DNA of 64,000 nt from contig NZ_CP075170.1 in assembly GCF_024399315.1 (NCBI RefSeq), forward strand, positions 1,054,001 to 1,118,000, in the 5' to 3' direction. The notes beneath the pieces are model-generated. The model had not been told where the DNA came from and did not search any database. It worked only from the letters and a program-made list of their open reading frames with translations. Positions 14,815 through 23,186 of this stretch are shown here, piece by piece (the first letter of the stretch is position 1; each line of letters begins with the position of its first letter). This stretch comes from Chryseobacterium sp. MA9 (lineage in GTDB: Bacteria; Bacteroidota; Bacteroidia; Flavobacteriales; Weeksellaceae). The translations under genes were made by a program, and so were the position numbers.

Positions 14815-15590
14815 CTATGATAATATTGATTATTCTTTGGAAACATCAGATCCTCAAAGATAAGGCAATTTCCTGGATAGCTTTCGACAGCAACAGATCA
14901 TTAAAGACTGTCAGAATAATTTCGTCTGATTTATCTTTCTGTTTATACAATTATTTTATACATTTGCAATCATCAAACAACACACTAAAAAGTGTGTTAA
15001 TGAAAAGACAAATACCTACCCTAGTGAAAAAGCAGAAAAGTATCACCGTTTTAATGACTGTACTCCATATATTTTTGGACAGACATTTTTGTAAAGAAAA
15101 AAACAAAAACTCCTCCTTACACATAAAGAGACGATCTTAACTTTAGACAAAAAAAATACCTTTAAGACTAAGAATCAAATTTACATTGAATCTGTTCAGT
15201 ATTCTATAAAAAAATCCAGGCAAGATCAATTGCCCATTCTTAGCACCCTAAAACAAAGCCATTCACACTTTAAAACTTTGCGTTATAAAAATATACGAAT
15301 ACCATCTTTCGCAGATATTGTATAAAAAAATGGCGTAATCCCCAAAATCTGCGAGAGAAAATCCTCCGATTCATCAGGCAAGGTCACGTGTCCATCTTCA
15401 GTTCTCTAGAAAAAACAATCATACCTTTGAAGATTTGCATTTAATTAAAAGATAATATTTATTATTGATTAATTACCCAATATATTATTAAAGAATTATA
15501 AACAGATTAATCTTAAAATTAATATTGTCTCAATACAATATGGTTTTTAATAAAATATATTTGTCTTGTAACTTTAATACAATCAATGAA
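14815..15590. other. Long non-coding stretch with degraded repeat copies
   Basis: Nearly 780 bases without a convincing gene. A 107-codon frame at 14817-15140 has noise-like composition and was not accepted. A perfect hairpin (AACACACT/AGTGTGTT) lies at 14979-14998. From about 15270 to 15400 the DNA holds degenerate segments (AAAACTTTGCGTT, CGCAGATATTG, GGCGTAATC, AAATCTGCGAGAG, TTCATCAGGCAAG) that recur after the methyltransferase gene at 16390-16580. Confidence 0.5.
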
Positions 15591-16352
15591 ATGTCAACAG
15601 TTCTCAAAACATTTGTAGCTTATCTTAAAAGACCTGCTCTTTATCCTGAACTGGGCAGAAAAATCATTAAAAATACATTAAGCAGAAGAAGTCCATTCAA
15701 AGGAAAAGCAAAAACAAATTCCTGGGCCGCATCCATAGCAGTTTCCCAAAAAGAAGCGATCTCCAGACTTTTCTCTATAGATACTGATAACTTCAGATCT
15801 AAATATGCTGATATTCTTGAAAAAGCAAACTTAAAAGAAAAAGAATGTCCTATTACAATGGGTGGTCCCGGTGCACTGGAGCTCATTTATTATGCCTGTG
15901 AATTTACCAAAGCACAAAACGTTCTTGAAACAGGAGTGGCTTATGGATGGTCTTCTTTAGCAATATTGCTTTCACTTCAAAAAAGAAACGGAACACTCTA
16001 TAGCTCAGATATGCCTTACCTTGCTCAGGACGGTGATCCGTATGTAGGGTATATTGTTCCTGAAAACCTTAAAAAATATTGGAAATTATTCCGTTTTGCA
16101 GATAGAGAATCATTGCCTAAAATTTTTAAAAAAGTCTCCTTTTTTGATGTTTTCCACTATGATTCTGACAAAAGTTACCATGGAAGAATGTGGGCGTATC
16201 ATCAAATTTATAAAAGATTGAAACCCGGTGCAGTCTTCATTAGTGATGACATTGGTGATAATTCTGCTTATCAGGATTTTTGTAATAAAAAAAATATTAG
16301 GACTTCTGTTGTAGAATACAGCGGAAAATATATTGGAGTTTTTATAAAATAA
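15591..16352 (+). CDS. Class I SAM-dependent methyltransferase
   Basis: From the ATG at 15591 (MSTVLKTFVAYLKRP) the protein has 253 residues; a TTG at 15525 would add a poor leader. The SAM-binding motif I is NVLETGVAYGWSSLAILLSL; later VFHYDSDKSYHGRMWAY and LKPGAVFISDDIGDNSAY give the acidic post-motif and motif III positions of the Methyltransf_24 type. Such enzymes methylate sugars or small O-substrates, often in polysaccharide or natural-product loci. The target is unknown. The gene stands alone between two blocks of degraded repeats, which suggests acquisition as a single cassette. Confidence 0.8.
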   Translation: MSTVLKTFVAYLKRPALYPELGRKIIKNTLSRRSPFKGKAKTNSWAASIAVSQKEAISRLFSIDTDNFRSKYADILEKANLKEKECPITMGGPGALELIYYACEFTKAQNVLETGVAYGWSSLAILLSLQKRNGTLYSSDMPYLAQDGDPYVGYIVPENLKKYWKLFRFADRESLPKIFKKVSFFDVFHYDSDKSYHGRMWAYHQIYKRLKPGAVFISDDIGDNSAYQDFCNKKNIRTSVVEYSGKYIGVFIK

Positions 16353-16749
16353 ATAATCTCCCGCCAATCAAGCTGACCACGCATATCTTACAAAAAAATC
16401 TACGAGAAACTATCATTCTCCTTCATCAGACAAGTTTACTTGCCCACCTTTTGCTACCTACAATAAGCGCCTCATCAGATAAAAAACTTTGCGTTTAATT
16501 CAAAAATAATCTCTCACTGAACAAACAGATATTGCAGATTATCACGCTCAAAAAAAATCCGCGTAATCTGCAAAAAACCATATTTATCTTTCATAATTTA
16601 CTTCCTTTTCCAAAATAATCTGGTTTCTGTTTACTGTAATCAATATTCTGCCTTCTGTCTGAAAACCATATTGCTTTACCATTTTCCTGTAATTTCTATT
16701 TCAGGAAAACATCCTATTTTTATTAATATCAAAATTTCTCAAAAAATAT
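16353..16749. other. Intergenic region with degraded repeat copies
   Basis: No gene seen. Between about 16390 and 16580 the repeat words from 15270-15400 recur in altered form and order: AAATCTACGAG, TTCATCAGACAAG, AAAAACTTTGCGTTT, CAGATATTGCAG and CCGCGTAATCTGC. Confidence 0.5.
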
Positions 16750-16780
16750 TTGCGTAGTTAAATAACTACACATATATTTG
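16750..16780 (+). promoter_or_regulatory. Promoter of the ArsR-led gene set
   Basis: TTG (16750-16752), 20 bp, TATATTTG (16773-16780): an exact Bacteroidetes promoter. Transcription should begin near 16787, giving a leader of roughly a dozen bases before the ATG at 16799. Confidence 0.8.
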
Positions 16781-16795
16781 TAGTCAAATAACTAC
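16754..16795 (+). promoter_or_regulatory. Twin palindromic operators, probably for the ArsR-type repressor
   Basis: GTAGTTAAATAACTAC (16754-16769) lies between the two promoter elements, and GTAGTCAAATAACTAC (16780-16795), differing by one base, covers the start site. The copies are 26 bp apart. This placement fits repression by the gene directly downstream. Confidence 0.75.
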
Positions 16796-16798
16796 ACA

Positions 16799-17140
16799 AT
16801 GAATTTAAGAAGAGATGTATTTCAGGCGATAGCAGATCCTACAAGACGATCTATATTGATGTTGGTGGCGGCACAGTCGATGACAGCAGGGGCTATAGCC
16901 TCCAATTTTGATACGGCAAGACCTACCGTTTCAAAGCATCTCCAGATCCTTACAGAATGTGAACTGCTGAGATCTGAACAAAACGGCAGAGAAGTAATCT
17001 ATCACCTAAATCCCAATAAAATGAAAGAAATAGCAGATTTTATAGAGCCTTTCCGCAAAATGTGGGACGAAAAGTTCAACAAGCTGGAAAGCGTAATGAA
17101 AGCCTTCCAAAACATGAATAATAAGAATAGCAATGAGTAA
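16799..17140 (+). CDS. ArsR-family (HTH_20) transcriptional repressor
   Basis: 113 residues, a single winged-helix domain: [20 protein letters not shown], then the recognition region [20 protein letters not shown] and the wing [13 protein letters not shown]. There are no metal-site cysteines of the ArsR/SmtB type, so it is the non-metal, SRPBCC-linked subgroup. The cognate SRPBCC gene follows, as is usual for this pair. Two matching palindromes in its own promoter suggest autorepression. The effector is unknown. Confidence 0.92.
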   Translation: MNLRRDVFQAIADPTRRSILMLVAAQSMTAGAIASNFDTARPTVSKHLQILTECELLRSEQNGREVIYHLNPNKMKEIADFIEPFRKMWDEKFNKLESVMKAFQNMNNKNSNE

Positions 17141-17189
17141 TTATTCTATACTCTAAAACACTCAAACTCTAATAAACAAAACTCAAAAT

Positions 17190-17654
17190 ATGGAACTTAA
17201 AACAAAAATCCACGCAGAAGATGGAAAACAGGAAATCTTCATCATAAGAGAATTTGATCTTCCTGTAGAACTGCTTTTCAAAGCGTACACAGAAGCTGAA
17301 CTTTTTGAACAATGGATGGGAACCAAAGTGACAAAATTTGAAAATAAACAACACGGAAGTTACCGGTTTGAAACATCCAATCCACAAGGTGACGTGGTTT
17401 TCAGCGCCAATGGAACTATCCATGACATTGTTCAGAATGAGAAAATTATAAGAACTTTTCAGATGGAAAACACTCCTTTTCCGGTTCAGATTGAGTTTTT
17501 AGAATTTGAAAAATTGACAGATACCACCAGTAAAATTACCATCCAAACTATTTATAAATCTGTAGATTTCAGAGACCAACATCTGAAAATGCCATTCGCT
17601 CAGGGAATTAACATGGCACATAACCGTTTACAGGAGATATTAGGTTATAGGTAG
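17190..17654 (+). CDS. SRPBCC (AHSA1-like) domain protein
   Basis: 154 residues of the START-like SRPBCC fold: FIIREFDLPVELLFKAYTEA and LFEQWMG at the start, then GSYRFETSNPQGDVVF, and the long C-terminal helix starting at FAQGINMAHNRLQEIL. The fold binds hydrophobic ligands or acts as a co-chaperone in its AHSA1 form. It is regularly found next to an ArsR gene, 49 bp upstream here, and may sense or process a small ligand linked to that repressor. Confidence 0.88.
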   Translation: MELKTKIHAEDGKQEIFIIREFDLPVELLFKAYTEAELFEQWMGTKVTKFENKQHGSYRFETSNPQGDVVFSANGTIHDIVQNEKIIRTFQMENTPFPVQIEFLEFEKLTDTTSKITIQTIYKSVDFRDQHLKMPFAQGINMAHNRLQEILGYR

Positions 17655-17798
17655 CAGATAATTTTAAGCAGAATATGATGGATGTCAGTTCCGAGTTTCA
17701 AGGTTTATATCCCACCCTAAATACCAAAAACCCGCATCTCGCACCCCGAACCATAACTCTCCCACTCTAATACTCTCAAACCCTCAAACATAAAACAC

Positions 17799-18383
17799 AT
17801 GAATCCAAAAGTTAATTTTTTCTTTGATAAAAGTCAGCAGTGGCACAAGGAATTTGAAAAATTAAGAACAATTGCCCTAAGCACTGAACTTGTAGAAGAT
17901 TTAAAATGGGGATGCCCGTGTTATACCTATGAAGGTAAAAATATTTTTTTAATCCATGGTTTTAAAGAATATTGTGCGCTCCTCTTCTTTAAAGGTGCTT
18001 TGATGAAAGACCCGGACCAAATCTTGATTCAGCAGTCTAAAAATGTACAGGCTGCAAGACAGGTTCGTTTTACAGATGTAGATCAAATCAATGATTTGGA
18101 AGATATTCTTCGCAGCTATATGTTTGAAGCCGTTGAAATAGAAGAATCAGGTGTTAAGGTTGAAATGAAGAAAACAAAAGAGTTTGAAATGGCTGAAGAG
18201 TTTCAGAACAAACTTGATCAGGATCCGGCATTGCAAGAAGCTTTTAAAGCACTAACTCCCGGAAGACAAAGAGCTTATCTGCTCCATTTTTCTTCTGCAA
18301 AACAGTCCAAAACACGGGAAGCCCGCATTGAAAAATGTATTCCACAAATAATGGACGGAATAGGATTAAACGATTCACTATAA
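17799..18383 (+). CDS. YdeI/OmdA-family protein with DUF1801-like N-terminus
   Basis: 194 residues. The N-terminal half (FDKSQQWHKEFEKLRTIALS, EDLKWGCPCYTYEGKNIFLI, YCALLFFKGALMKDP) is the DUF1801 fold; the end (FQNKLDQDPALQEAFKALTP, GRQRAYLLHFSSAKQSKTR) is the OmdA bacteriocin-protection motif with a GRQR helix. Related proteins in enterobacteria modulate resistance to cationic peptides, but the role in Bacteroidetes is not known. It is part of the ArsR-led set, separated from the SRPBCC gene by 144 bp of low-complexity spacer. Confidence 0.85.
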   Translation: MNPKVNFFFDKSQQWHKEFEKLRTIALSTELVEDLKWGCPCYTYEGKNIFLIHGFKEYCALLFFKGALMKDPDQILIQQSKNVQAARQVRFTDVDQINDLEDILRSYMFEAVEIEESGVKVEMKKTKEFEMAEEFQNKLDQDPALQEAFKALTPGRQRAYLLHFSSAKQSKTREARIEKCIPQIMDGIGLNDSL

Positions 18384-18394
18384 AATAATAAATC

Positions 18395-18793
18395 ATGAAC
18401 ACACCACAACAATCACAAAAAAGAACAAAGATCATCTATTGGGTATTCACACTTTGGATGGCCCTGGGAATGGTTTCCACCGCAATTGTCCAGCTGATGA
18501 AAAGTAAAGATGAACTGCTCAATTTCACCAATCTGGGCTATCCTTATTACCTGATGACTATTATCGGAATATGGAAAATCCTGGGCGTTATTGCCATCCT
18601 GATTCCCAAACGTCTTCTTTTAAAGGAATGGGCCTATGCAGGATTTTTCTTTGTTATGTCAGGAGCTGTAATTTCCCATCTGATTGTGGGCGATACGGCT
18701 GGAAGAACTTTTCCGGCTGTATTATTACTGGTACTGGTTTTTATTTCCTGGTATTTCAGATCTGAAGACAGAAAAATTACTATCATTGACTAA
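18395..18793 (+). CDS. DoxX-like small membrane protein
   Basis: 132 residues with four membrane helices and the DoxX-like layout: WVFTLWMALGMVSTAIVQLM, YPYYLMTIIGIWKILGVIAI, LKEWAYAGFFFVMSGAVISH and a final helix VLLLVLVFISWYF. DoxX-type proteins are linked to redox stress and membrane oxidoreductases, but many, like this one, have no proven function. It starts 11 bases after the YdeI-type gene, so the two are co-transcribed. Confidence 0.88.
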   Translation: MNTPQQSQKRTKIIYWVFTLWMALGMVSTAIVQLMKSKDELLNFTNLGYPYYLMTIIGIWKILGVIAILIPKRLLLKEWAYAGFFFVMSGAVISHLIVGDTAGRTFPAVLLLVLVFISWYFRSEDRKITIID

Positions 18794-18929
18794 TAATTGT
18801 AAAGATAAAAAGTCAGAAATTTTACCGCAGATAAAATCCTTGCACCTTAGGAGAATTCGCACTATTAAAGTTTTTGCGTCTTTGCGACTTCCAACTCAAT
18901 AAATTATAAAGCTTAAAACAAAATTTGAC

Positions 18930-19484
18930 ATGAAAAAGAAATTGACCCAAGAACAAATCAACGAACTTTTAAAAACACTAAAAGTCCGTTTTGAAAAAAA
19001 CATGAACCGCCATAAGGACCTAAAATGGGAAAAAATCCAACAAAAACTGGAAGCTAATCCTGAAAAAGTATGGTCTTTATATGAAATGGAAACCACAGAA
19101 GGTGAACCCGACGTTGTAGAATACAATAAAAAAACAGATGAATATTCTTTCATAGACTGTTCCCCGGAAAGCCCGAAACGCAGAAGCCTTTGCTATGATT
19201 ACCAGGCTTGGGATGCCCGAAAAGCCAACAAACCAGAAAGCAATATCATCGACAAAGCTAAAGAAATGGGCATTGAACTTTTAACAGAAGAACAATACCG
19301 TAGTCTTCAGGAACTTGGAAAGTTCGATCAAAAGACATCAAGCTGGATAAAAACGCCATCACAGGTAAGAGAGCTTGGAGGCGCGCTTTTCTGTGACAGA
19401 CGATACAACACTGTATTCACCTATCACAATGGTGCAGATTCTTATTATGCAGCAAGAGGATTCAGAGGAATACTAAAGGTATAG
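18930..19484 (+). CDS. DUF4256-family protein
   Basis: 184 residues recognised as DUF4256 by the motifs GEPDVVEYNKKTDEYSFIDC, SPKRRSLCYDYQAWDARK, LLTEEQYRSLQELGKFDQKT, SSWIKTP and the C-terminal LGGALFCDRRYNTVFTYHNG. The family is cytoplasmic, with no known function, and commonly travels with SRPBCC, YdeI and DoxX genes, as here. The 136 bp upstream carry fragments of the degraded CGCAGAT/TTTGCGTC repeats also seen around 15.3 and 16.5 kb. Confidence 0.88.
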   Translation: MKKKLTQEQINELLKTLKVRFEKNMNRHKDLKWEKIQQKLEANPEKVWSLYEMETTEGEPDVVEYNKKTDEYSFIDCSPESPKRRSLCYDYQAWDARKANKPESNIIDKAKEMGIELLTEEQYRSLQELGKFDQKTSSWIKTPSQVRELGGALFCDRRYNTVFTYHNGADSYYAARGFRGILKV

Positions 19485-19520
19485 AAAGGAGGATTGACTG
19501 AGATCTTTTATCGGAATACA

Positions 19521-20480
19521 TCAGGAATCTCTCAACCAGGGAGATTCCACACTCCAGAAGATAATTTTTACTCCAAGATAGTTTTCAGCATATTCTACAA
19601 ATTCTTCTTTGGTAAAAGGTTTTTTAGTTTTCGGATTTTTATAAGTCAGAGTCGGCTCTTGAACTGCCATGGCAACTAAAGGCAGCTTTCCTTTGTATTG
19701 ATTAAAGAAAGGGTAAGAGTTTTTCATCTGGCCTTTTTTATTCGGAACAATATCAGGTCCTCCCAGCCCTATATTATTTTTATAGGCAAAATCAAACAGT
19801 CTGGACATGTATTGATGATCATTGTCCCACTCACATGGAAAAAAATTGACATACTGCAATACATTGGATTGATGGAAAGCATCTCTCGCAAACTTCAGGT
19901 TTTCTAATTCTGCCTGAAAATAACGATCACAGCTAAAACCTGTTTTATCTGCCTTCATTTCTATATCTATTGATGTTTCGGGAAGATTAATCCCTTGAAT
20001 TTTGCCATCAAACTTCTGTGCCAGCGCTCCTATAAGCTTCTGGAATCTCTCCCGGACAGCAGGATTCCATTGCTGGGTAACCCATCCGCTTCCAACAGGT
20101 TTATTTTCCCCCGGATTATCATATTGAGGAACCAATCCTCCCGTATATTCTTTATCATTCAATACATAATCAGGAATATATCTGGCTTCTGGTTCAAAAA
20201 ACCTATCCTGAAGCTGAATAAATAATTTTCTATTGATGGAAGTTAAATATTCCAGGTCTTTTTCAATCACAGAAAAATCATAAACATCTTTCGACGTTTC
20301 CAAAGCTCTCCAGTTATAGACAATCTGCACTCCTCCGATATCCTGTCTGGTGATCATTTTTTCTATTTTCTTAAGGTCTCCGGAAGAAGTATAAATATAA
20401 TTCTGAGGCGTCTGCCCTGACATAAAATGCAGACCAAGCATAAGCAATCCCAATCCCAGCGCTTTGGTAATCTTTTTCAT
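19521..20480 (-). CDS. Secreted glycoside-hydrolase-like (TIM-barrel) protein
   Basis: From the ATG at 20480 (MKKITKALGLG) the protein has 319 residues with a signal peptide cut near SGQ. The body looks like a TIM barrel of the cellulase-like glycoside hydrolases: GGVQIVYNWRALE, YDFSVIEKDLEYLTS, KLFIQLQDRFF, IQGINLPETSIDIE (candidate catalytic Glu) and ILFWS-like end strands (KIIFWSVESPWLRDS). I cannot place it in a numbered family. It acts outside the cytoplasm. The longer start at 20507 adds residues before the leader and is less likely. Confidence 0.6.
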   Translation of the reverse strand: MKKITKALGLGLLMLGLHFMSGQTPQNYIYTSSGDLKKIEKMITRQDIGGVQIVYNWRALETSKDVYDFSVIEKDLEYLTSINRKLFIQLQDRFFEPEARYIPDYVLNDKEYTGGLVPQYDNPGENKPVGSGWVTQQWNPAVRERFQKLIGALAQKFDGKIQGINLPETSIDIEMKADKTGFSCDRYFQAELENLKFARDAFHQSNVLQYVNFFPCEWDNDHQYMSRLFDFAYKNNIGLGGPDIVPNKKGQMKNSYPFFNQYKGKLPLVAMAVQEPTLTYKNPKTKKPFTKEEFVEYAENYLGVKIIFWSVESPWLRDS

Positions 20481-20636
20481 TAAAATCAATTTTGCATAGT
20501 CAATCATTTTCCGTGCCTAAAAACATCAGACATTTTTAAGAGCATTAAAAAAGTATTTTATCATGATCAATATTATTAAAATACAAGTAGTATTGTTATT
20601 TTTGGAATTCAAAATTTAATTATATCAATTTTGGGT

Positions 20637-21359
20637 ATGAAAAAAATATTTATTTTTATAACTGTACTCCTATCTACAGTATTCTACACACAAAAATGCA
20701 TGGACATACAGCAAAGTATAAATTCTAATGGTCATTTTAATATATCTTTTACAGAAAAACTCTTTGATAATTTCTCTGAAACAATTCCCGAAGTAATCAA
20801 TATAGAAGAAAATAGTCAGGATAATCTTAAGTTATTTCAAAATAAATTCCCAGACATATATGATGGCAAATGTTTAAAAATAAATATAAAAGGAGAATCA
20901 ACAGATTTTTTTTTCTGCGACAAAGATCAAAGAGACCAGATTTCCAAAGATCGTCATAGCACTTTAGGAAAATTTAAACTTGTTTCAATAATAGACAACT
21001 TTTATTTTTTTAAGTATTCTGGATTTGAAATCAGTGGTTACCTAATGTATAATGCAAAGGATCGTTTATTCTATTTTTTTGGAAGTAAGCCTATAATTTC
21101 GCAAGATAAAAAAATCATTTATTCTTATAATAACGATGATTATGCTTTTGAATTAAATATCCTAAATTTAGATAACTATAGTGAATTAACCTATCACTTA
21201 AGTGGGGATTTTGATATCAAAGATCTTAAACTCACACAATTAAAAAATACTGACCGTTATTCTATAATAATGAATCTAATACAAAAATTTATAAACAGAG
21301 ATCAGGAAAATAACATTACAGGAACACAATACTGTGATAGAAAAATAAAAATTAATTAA
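20637..21359 (+). CDS. Secreted protein of unknown function
   Basis: The ATG at 20637 gives a leader MKKIFIFITVLLSTVFYTQ and a mature part of about 220 residues, rich in Asp, Asn, Phe and Tyr, with a few cysteines (KCMD, DGKCLK, FFFCDKD, QYCDRK). An upstream TTG at 20631 adds two residues and is not preferred. A TATTTTTG box at 20597-20604, 33 bases before the ATG, is a candidate -7 element. No family was recognised. The gene is more AT-rich than its neighbours. Confidence 0.55.
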   Translation: MKKIFIFITVLLSTVFYTQKCMDIQQSINSNGHFNISFTEKLFDNFSETIPEVINIEENSQDNLKLFQNKFPDIYDGKCLKINIKGESTDFFFCDKDQRDQISKDRHSTLGKFKLVSIIDNFYFFKYSGFEISGYLMYNAKDRLFYFFGSKPIISQDKKIIYSYNNDDYAFELNILNLDNYSELTYHLSGDFDIKDLKLTQLKNTDRYSIIMNLIQKFINRDQENNITGTQYCDRKIKIN

Positions 21360-21519
21360 ACATACCAAACAATATTTTTAATTAATATTTTTCCTTAAAA
21401 TTTATTTTCTTAAATATTAATTTTCATCATAAAATCATTATCTCTTCATATCCTATTTTTAATATACAAATACTATTATTATTTTAGCAGAATAGAAATT
21501 TGATTTAACAATTAAGGAT

Positions 21520-22020
21520 ATGAAAAAATTAATCTTATTGGGCGCTGTATCAGCTTTTTTAATCAATTGTAATAAGAAAACTGAAGCTCCGGCTCCCAAA
21601 GCAGCTGCAGATACCATTGCTGTTGAAGAACCCGTAATAGATACTCTTGGACCAAAATCTTTCTGCTATATCGGGGTAACAGGAAAAGACAGTGTTTTTG
21701 CTTCCATTGATGACAATTTAGGAACCATCACCGGAAAGTTATCTTATAAAAACAGTGAGAAAGACAGTTCAACAGGAGATGTAACCGGTTTCAAATCCGG
21801 AGACACCCTGAAACTTACTTACGAATTTGCTTCAGAAGGTAAAAAAAGCAAAAGAGATATCTACTTCATCCAGAAAGACAATGCTTTGACTGAAGGAATT
21901 GGAGATCATAAAGAGGAAGACGGACAGTCTAAATATGCAGATGAGAAAAAAATCAGCTATAAAGATGGACAGAAGCTAAACACTGCAGACTGTAAAGTAG
22001 TGAACAAAGCTTTAAAATAA
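21520..22020 (+). CDS. Hypothetical lipoprotein
   Basis: 166 residues. The lipobox FLINC ends an N-terminal leader, so the protein is anchored by Cys17. A short Ala/Pro/Glu-rich linker (residues 22-44) is followed by a beta-rich domain containing CYIGVTGKDSVFASIDD, ITGKLSYKNSEKDSS and KSGDTLKLTYEFASEGKKS, which could be a small barrel. No function is recognised. It shares a terminator with the convergent threonine aldolase gene. Confidence 0.7.
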   Translation: MKKLILLGAVSAFLINCNKKTEAPAPKAAADTIAVEEPVIDTLGPKSFCYIGVTGKDSVFASIDDNLGTITGKLSYKNSEKDSSTGDVTGFKSGDTLKLTYEFASEGKKSKRDIYFIQKDNALTEGIGDHKEEDGQSKYADEKKISYKDGQKLNTADCKVVNKALK

Positions 22021-22035
22021 TATTCATATATAAAC

Positions 22036-22066
22036 AAAAAACAGCCTTATTTCAAGGCTGTTTTTT
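22036..22066. terminator. Bidirectional terminator
   Basis: ACAGCCTT and AAGGCTGT pair perfectly around ATTTC with A and T tracts on the two sides, between the lipoprotein gene (+) and the threonine aldolase gene (-). Confidence 0.9.
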
Positions 22067-23101
22067 TTATGATAATTCTGTTTCTATAATTTCAATAAAG
22101 CGGTTCACATCTTCATCTCCTGTACTCCATGAAGTAATAAGACGAATCGCTGAAAAATTTTCATCTATTTTTTTCCAGACATAGAACTCAAAATTTTCAG
22201 ACAAAACTTCAATAAGATCATTACTCAGAATAGGAAAAATCTGGTTAGTATAGGTATCTGAAAGAAATGCCGCTCCTTTTTTCTGCAATGCATTCTTAAT
22301 TTTCATAGCCTGTTGATTGGCATGCTTCGCCAGATCAAAATACAGATTATCTTTCATGAGTTCCATAAACTGTATTCCTAACAGCCTTCCTTTAGCTAAT
22401 AATGCACCTTTCTGTTTGATATTAAATGCAAAATCCTCCTGAAGAACGGGATTATTAATAACAATAGCCTCTCCTATCAACGCTCCGTTTTTTGTTCCAC
22501 CAAGATAAAAAACATCCGTCAGAAGGGCTACTTTTTCCAGGGTAAGATCGCTGGTTTCTGATGTCAGACCATGTCCCAACCTTGCTCCATCCATGAACAG
22601 GTATAATTTATTTTGCTTACAAAATGCTGAAAGCTCTTCCAGTTCTTTTGCCTGATAAATAGTTCCCAGCTCTGTAGAATTGGATATATACACCAGCTTA
22701 GGCATCACCTGATGTGGTGCATTGCTATGTCCTTCTAAAACCGGGATAATATCCGAGGGTCTTAATTTTCCATCTGCAGTTTCAATACTCAATACTTTAT
22801 GACCTGTGGCTTCAATAGCTCCTGTTTCATTATTCAGAATATGGCCGGGAGCGGCAGAAATTGCACATTGATAAGGCTTTAAGATTGCTGAAATAACAAT
22901 TAAGTTAGCCTGCGTTCCTCCTGAAACCAAAAAAACTTCAGAATTTTGATTGTTAATTTTTTCTTTAATTAATGTTTTTGCTTTTAATGAATACTCATCT
23001 TCTCCATATCCGGCCTGCTGATCAAGATTATACTGTAAAAGGGCCTGTAAGATATTTGGGTGGCACCCTTCAGAATAGTCGTTTTTGAATGAAAATTTCA
23101 T
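22067..23101 (-). CDS. ltaE: Low-specificity L-threonine aldolase
   Basis: 344 residues, a fold-type I PLP enzyme of the beta-eliminating lyase/threonine aldolase family. Visible marks are FKNDYSEGCHPNIL at the start, VFLVSGGTQANLIVISAI, AAPGHILNNETGAIEATGHK, LYLFMDGARLGHGL and the PLP lysine in FYLGGTKNGALIGEA. The enzyme cleaves L-threonine or allo-threonine to glycine and acetaldehyde in the cytoplasm. It is divergent from the DtxR-type regulator at 23187, with 85 bp between. Confidence 0.9.
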   Translation of the reverse strand: MKFSFKNDYSEGCHPNILQALLQYNLDQQAGYGEDEYSLKAKTLIKEKINNQNSEVFLVSGGTQANLIVISAILKPYQCAISAAPGHILNNETGAIEATGHKVLSIETADGKLRPSDIIPVLEGHSNAPHQVMPKLVYISNSTELGTIYQAKELEELSAFCKQNKLYLFMDGARLGHGLTSETSDLTLEKVALLTDVFYLGGTKNGALIGEAIVINNPVLQEDFAFNIKQKGALLAKGRLLGIQFMELMKDNLYFDLAKHANQQAMKIKNALQKKGAAFLSDTYTNQIFPILSNDLIEVLSENFEFYVWKKIDENFSAIRLITSWSTGDEDVNRFIEIIETELS

Positions 23102-23154
23102 AGAGTAAAAGTAAAAAAAGTTAAAATAACAAGAGTAAACTTTTCATTTTATTT

Positions 23155-23184
23155 TGTTAGATTTGTATTGAAAATCATCTAACA
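23155..23184 (+). promoter_or_regulatory. -7 box inside an 8-bp inverted repeat, candidate DtxR-type operator
   Basis: TGTTAGAT (23155-23162) and ATCTAACA (23177-23184) form a perfect inverted repeat with 14 bp between. A TAGATTTG box (23158-23165) lies within it. The start codon TTG of the regulator is at 23187. The arrangement suits autoregulation; the binding protein is not shown. Confidence 0.55.
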
Positions 23185-23186
23185 TT

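Noticed and set aside
14817..15140. 107-codon plus-strand frame after the ElyC-like gene
   Set aside because: Composition is noise-like, no domain or leader pattern, and it lies in a long spacer with repeat debris.
19524..19549. Hairpin GGAATCTC/GAGATTCC as terminator
   Set aside because: It is inside the last codons of the glycoside-hydrolase-like gene and has no T tract.
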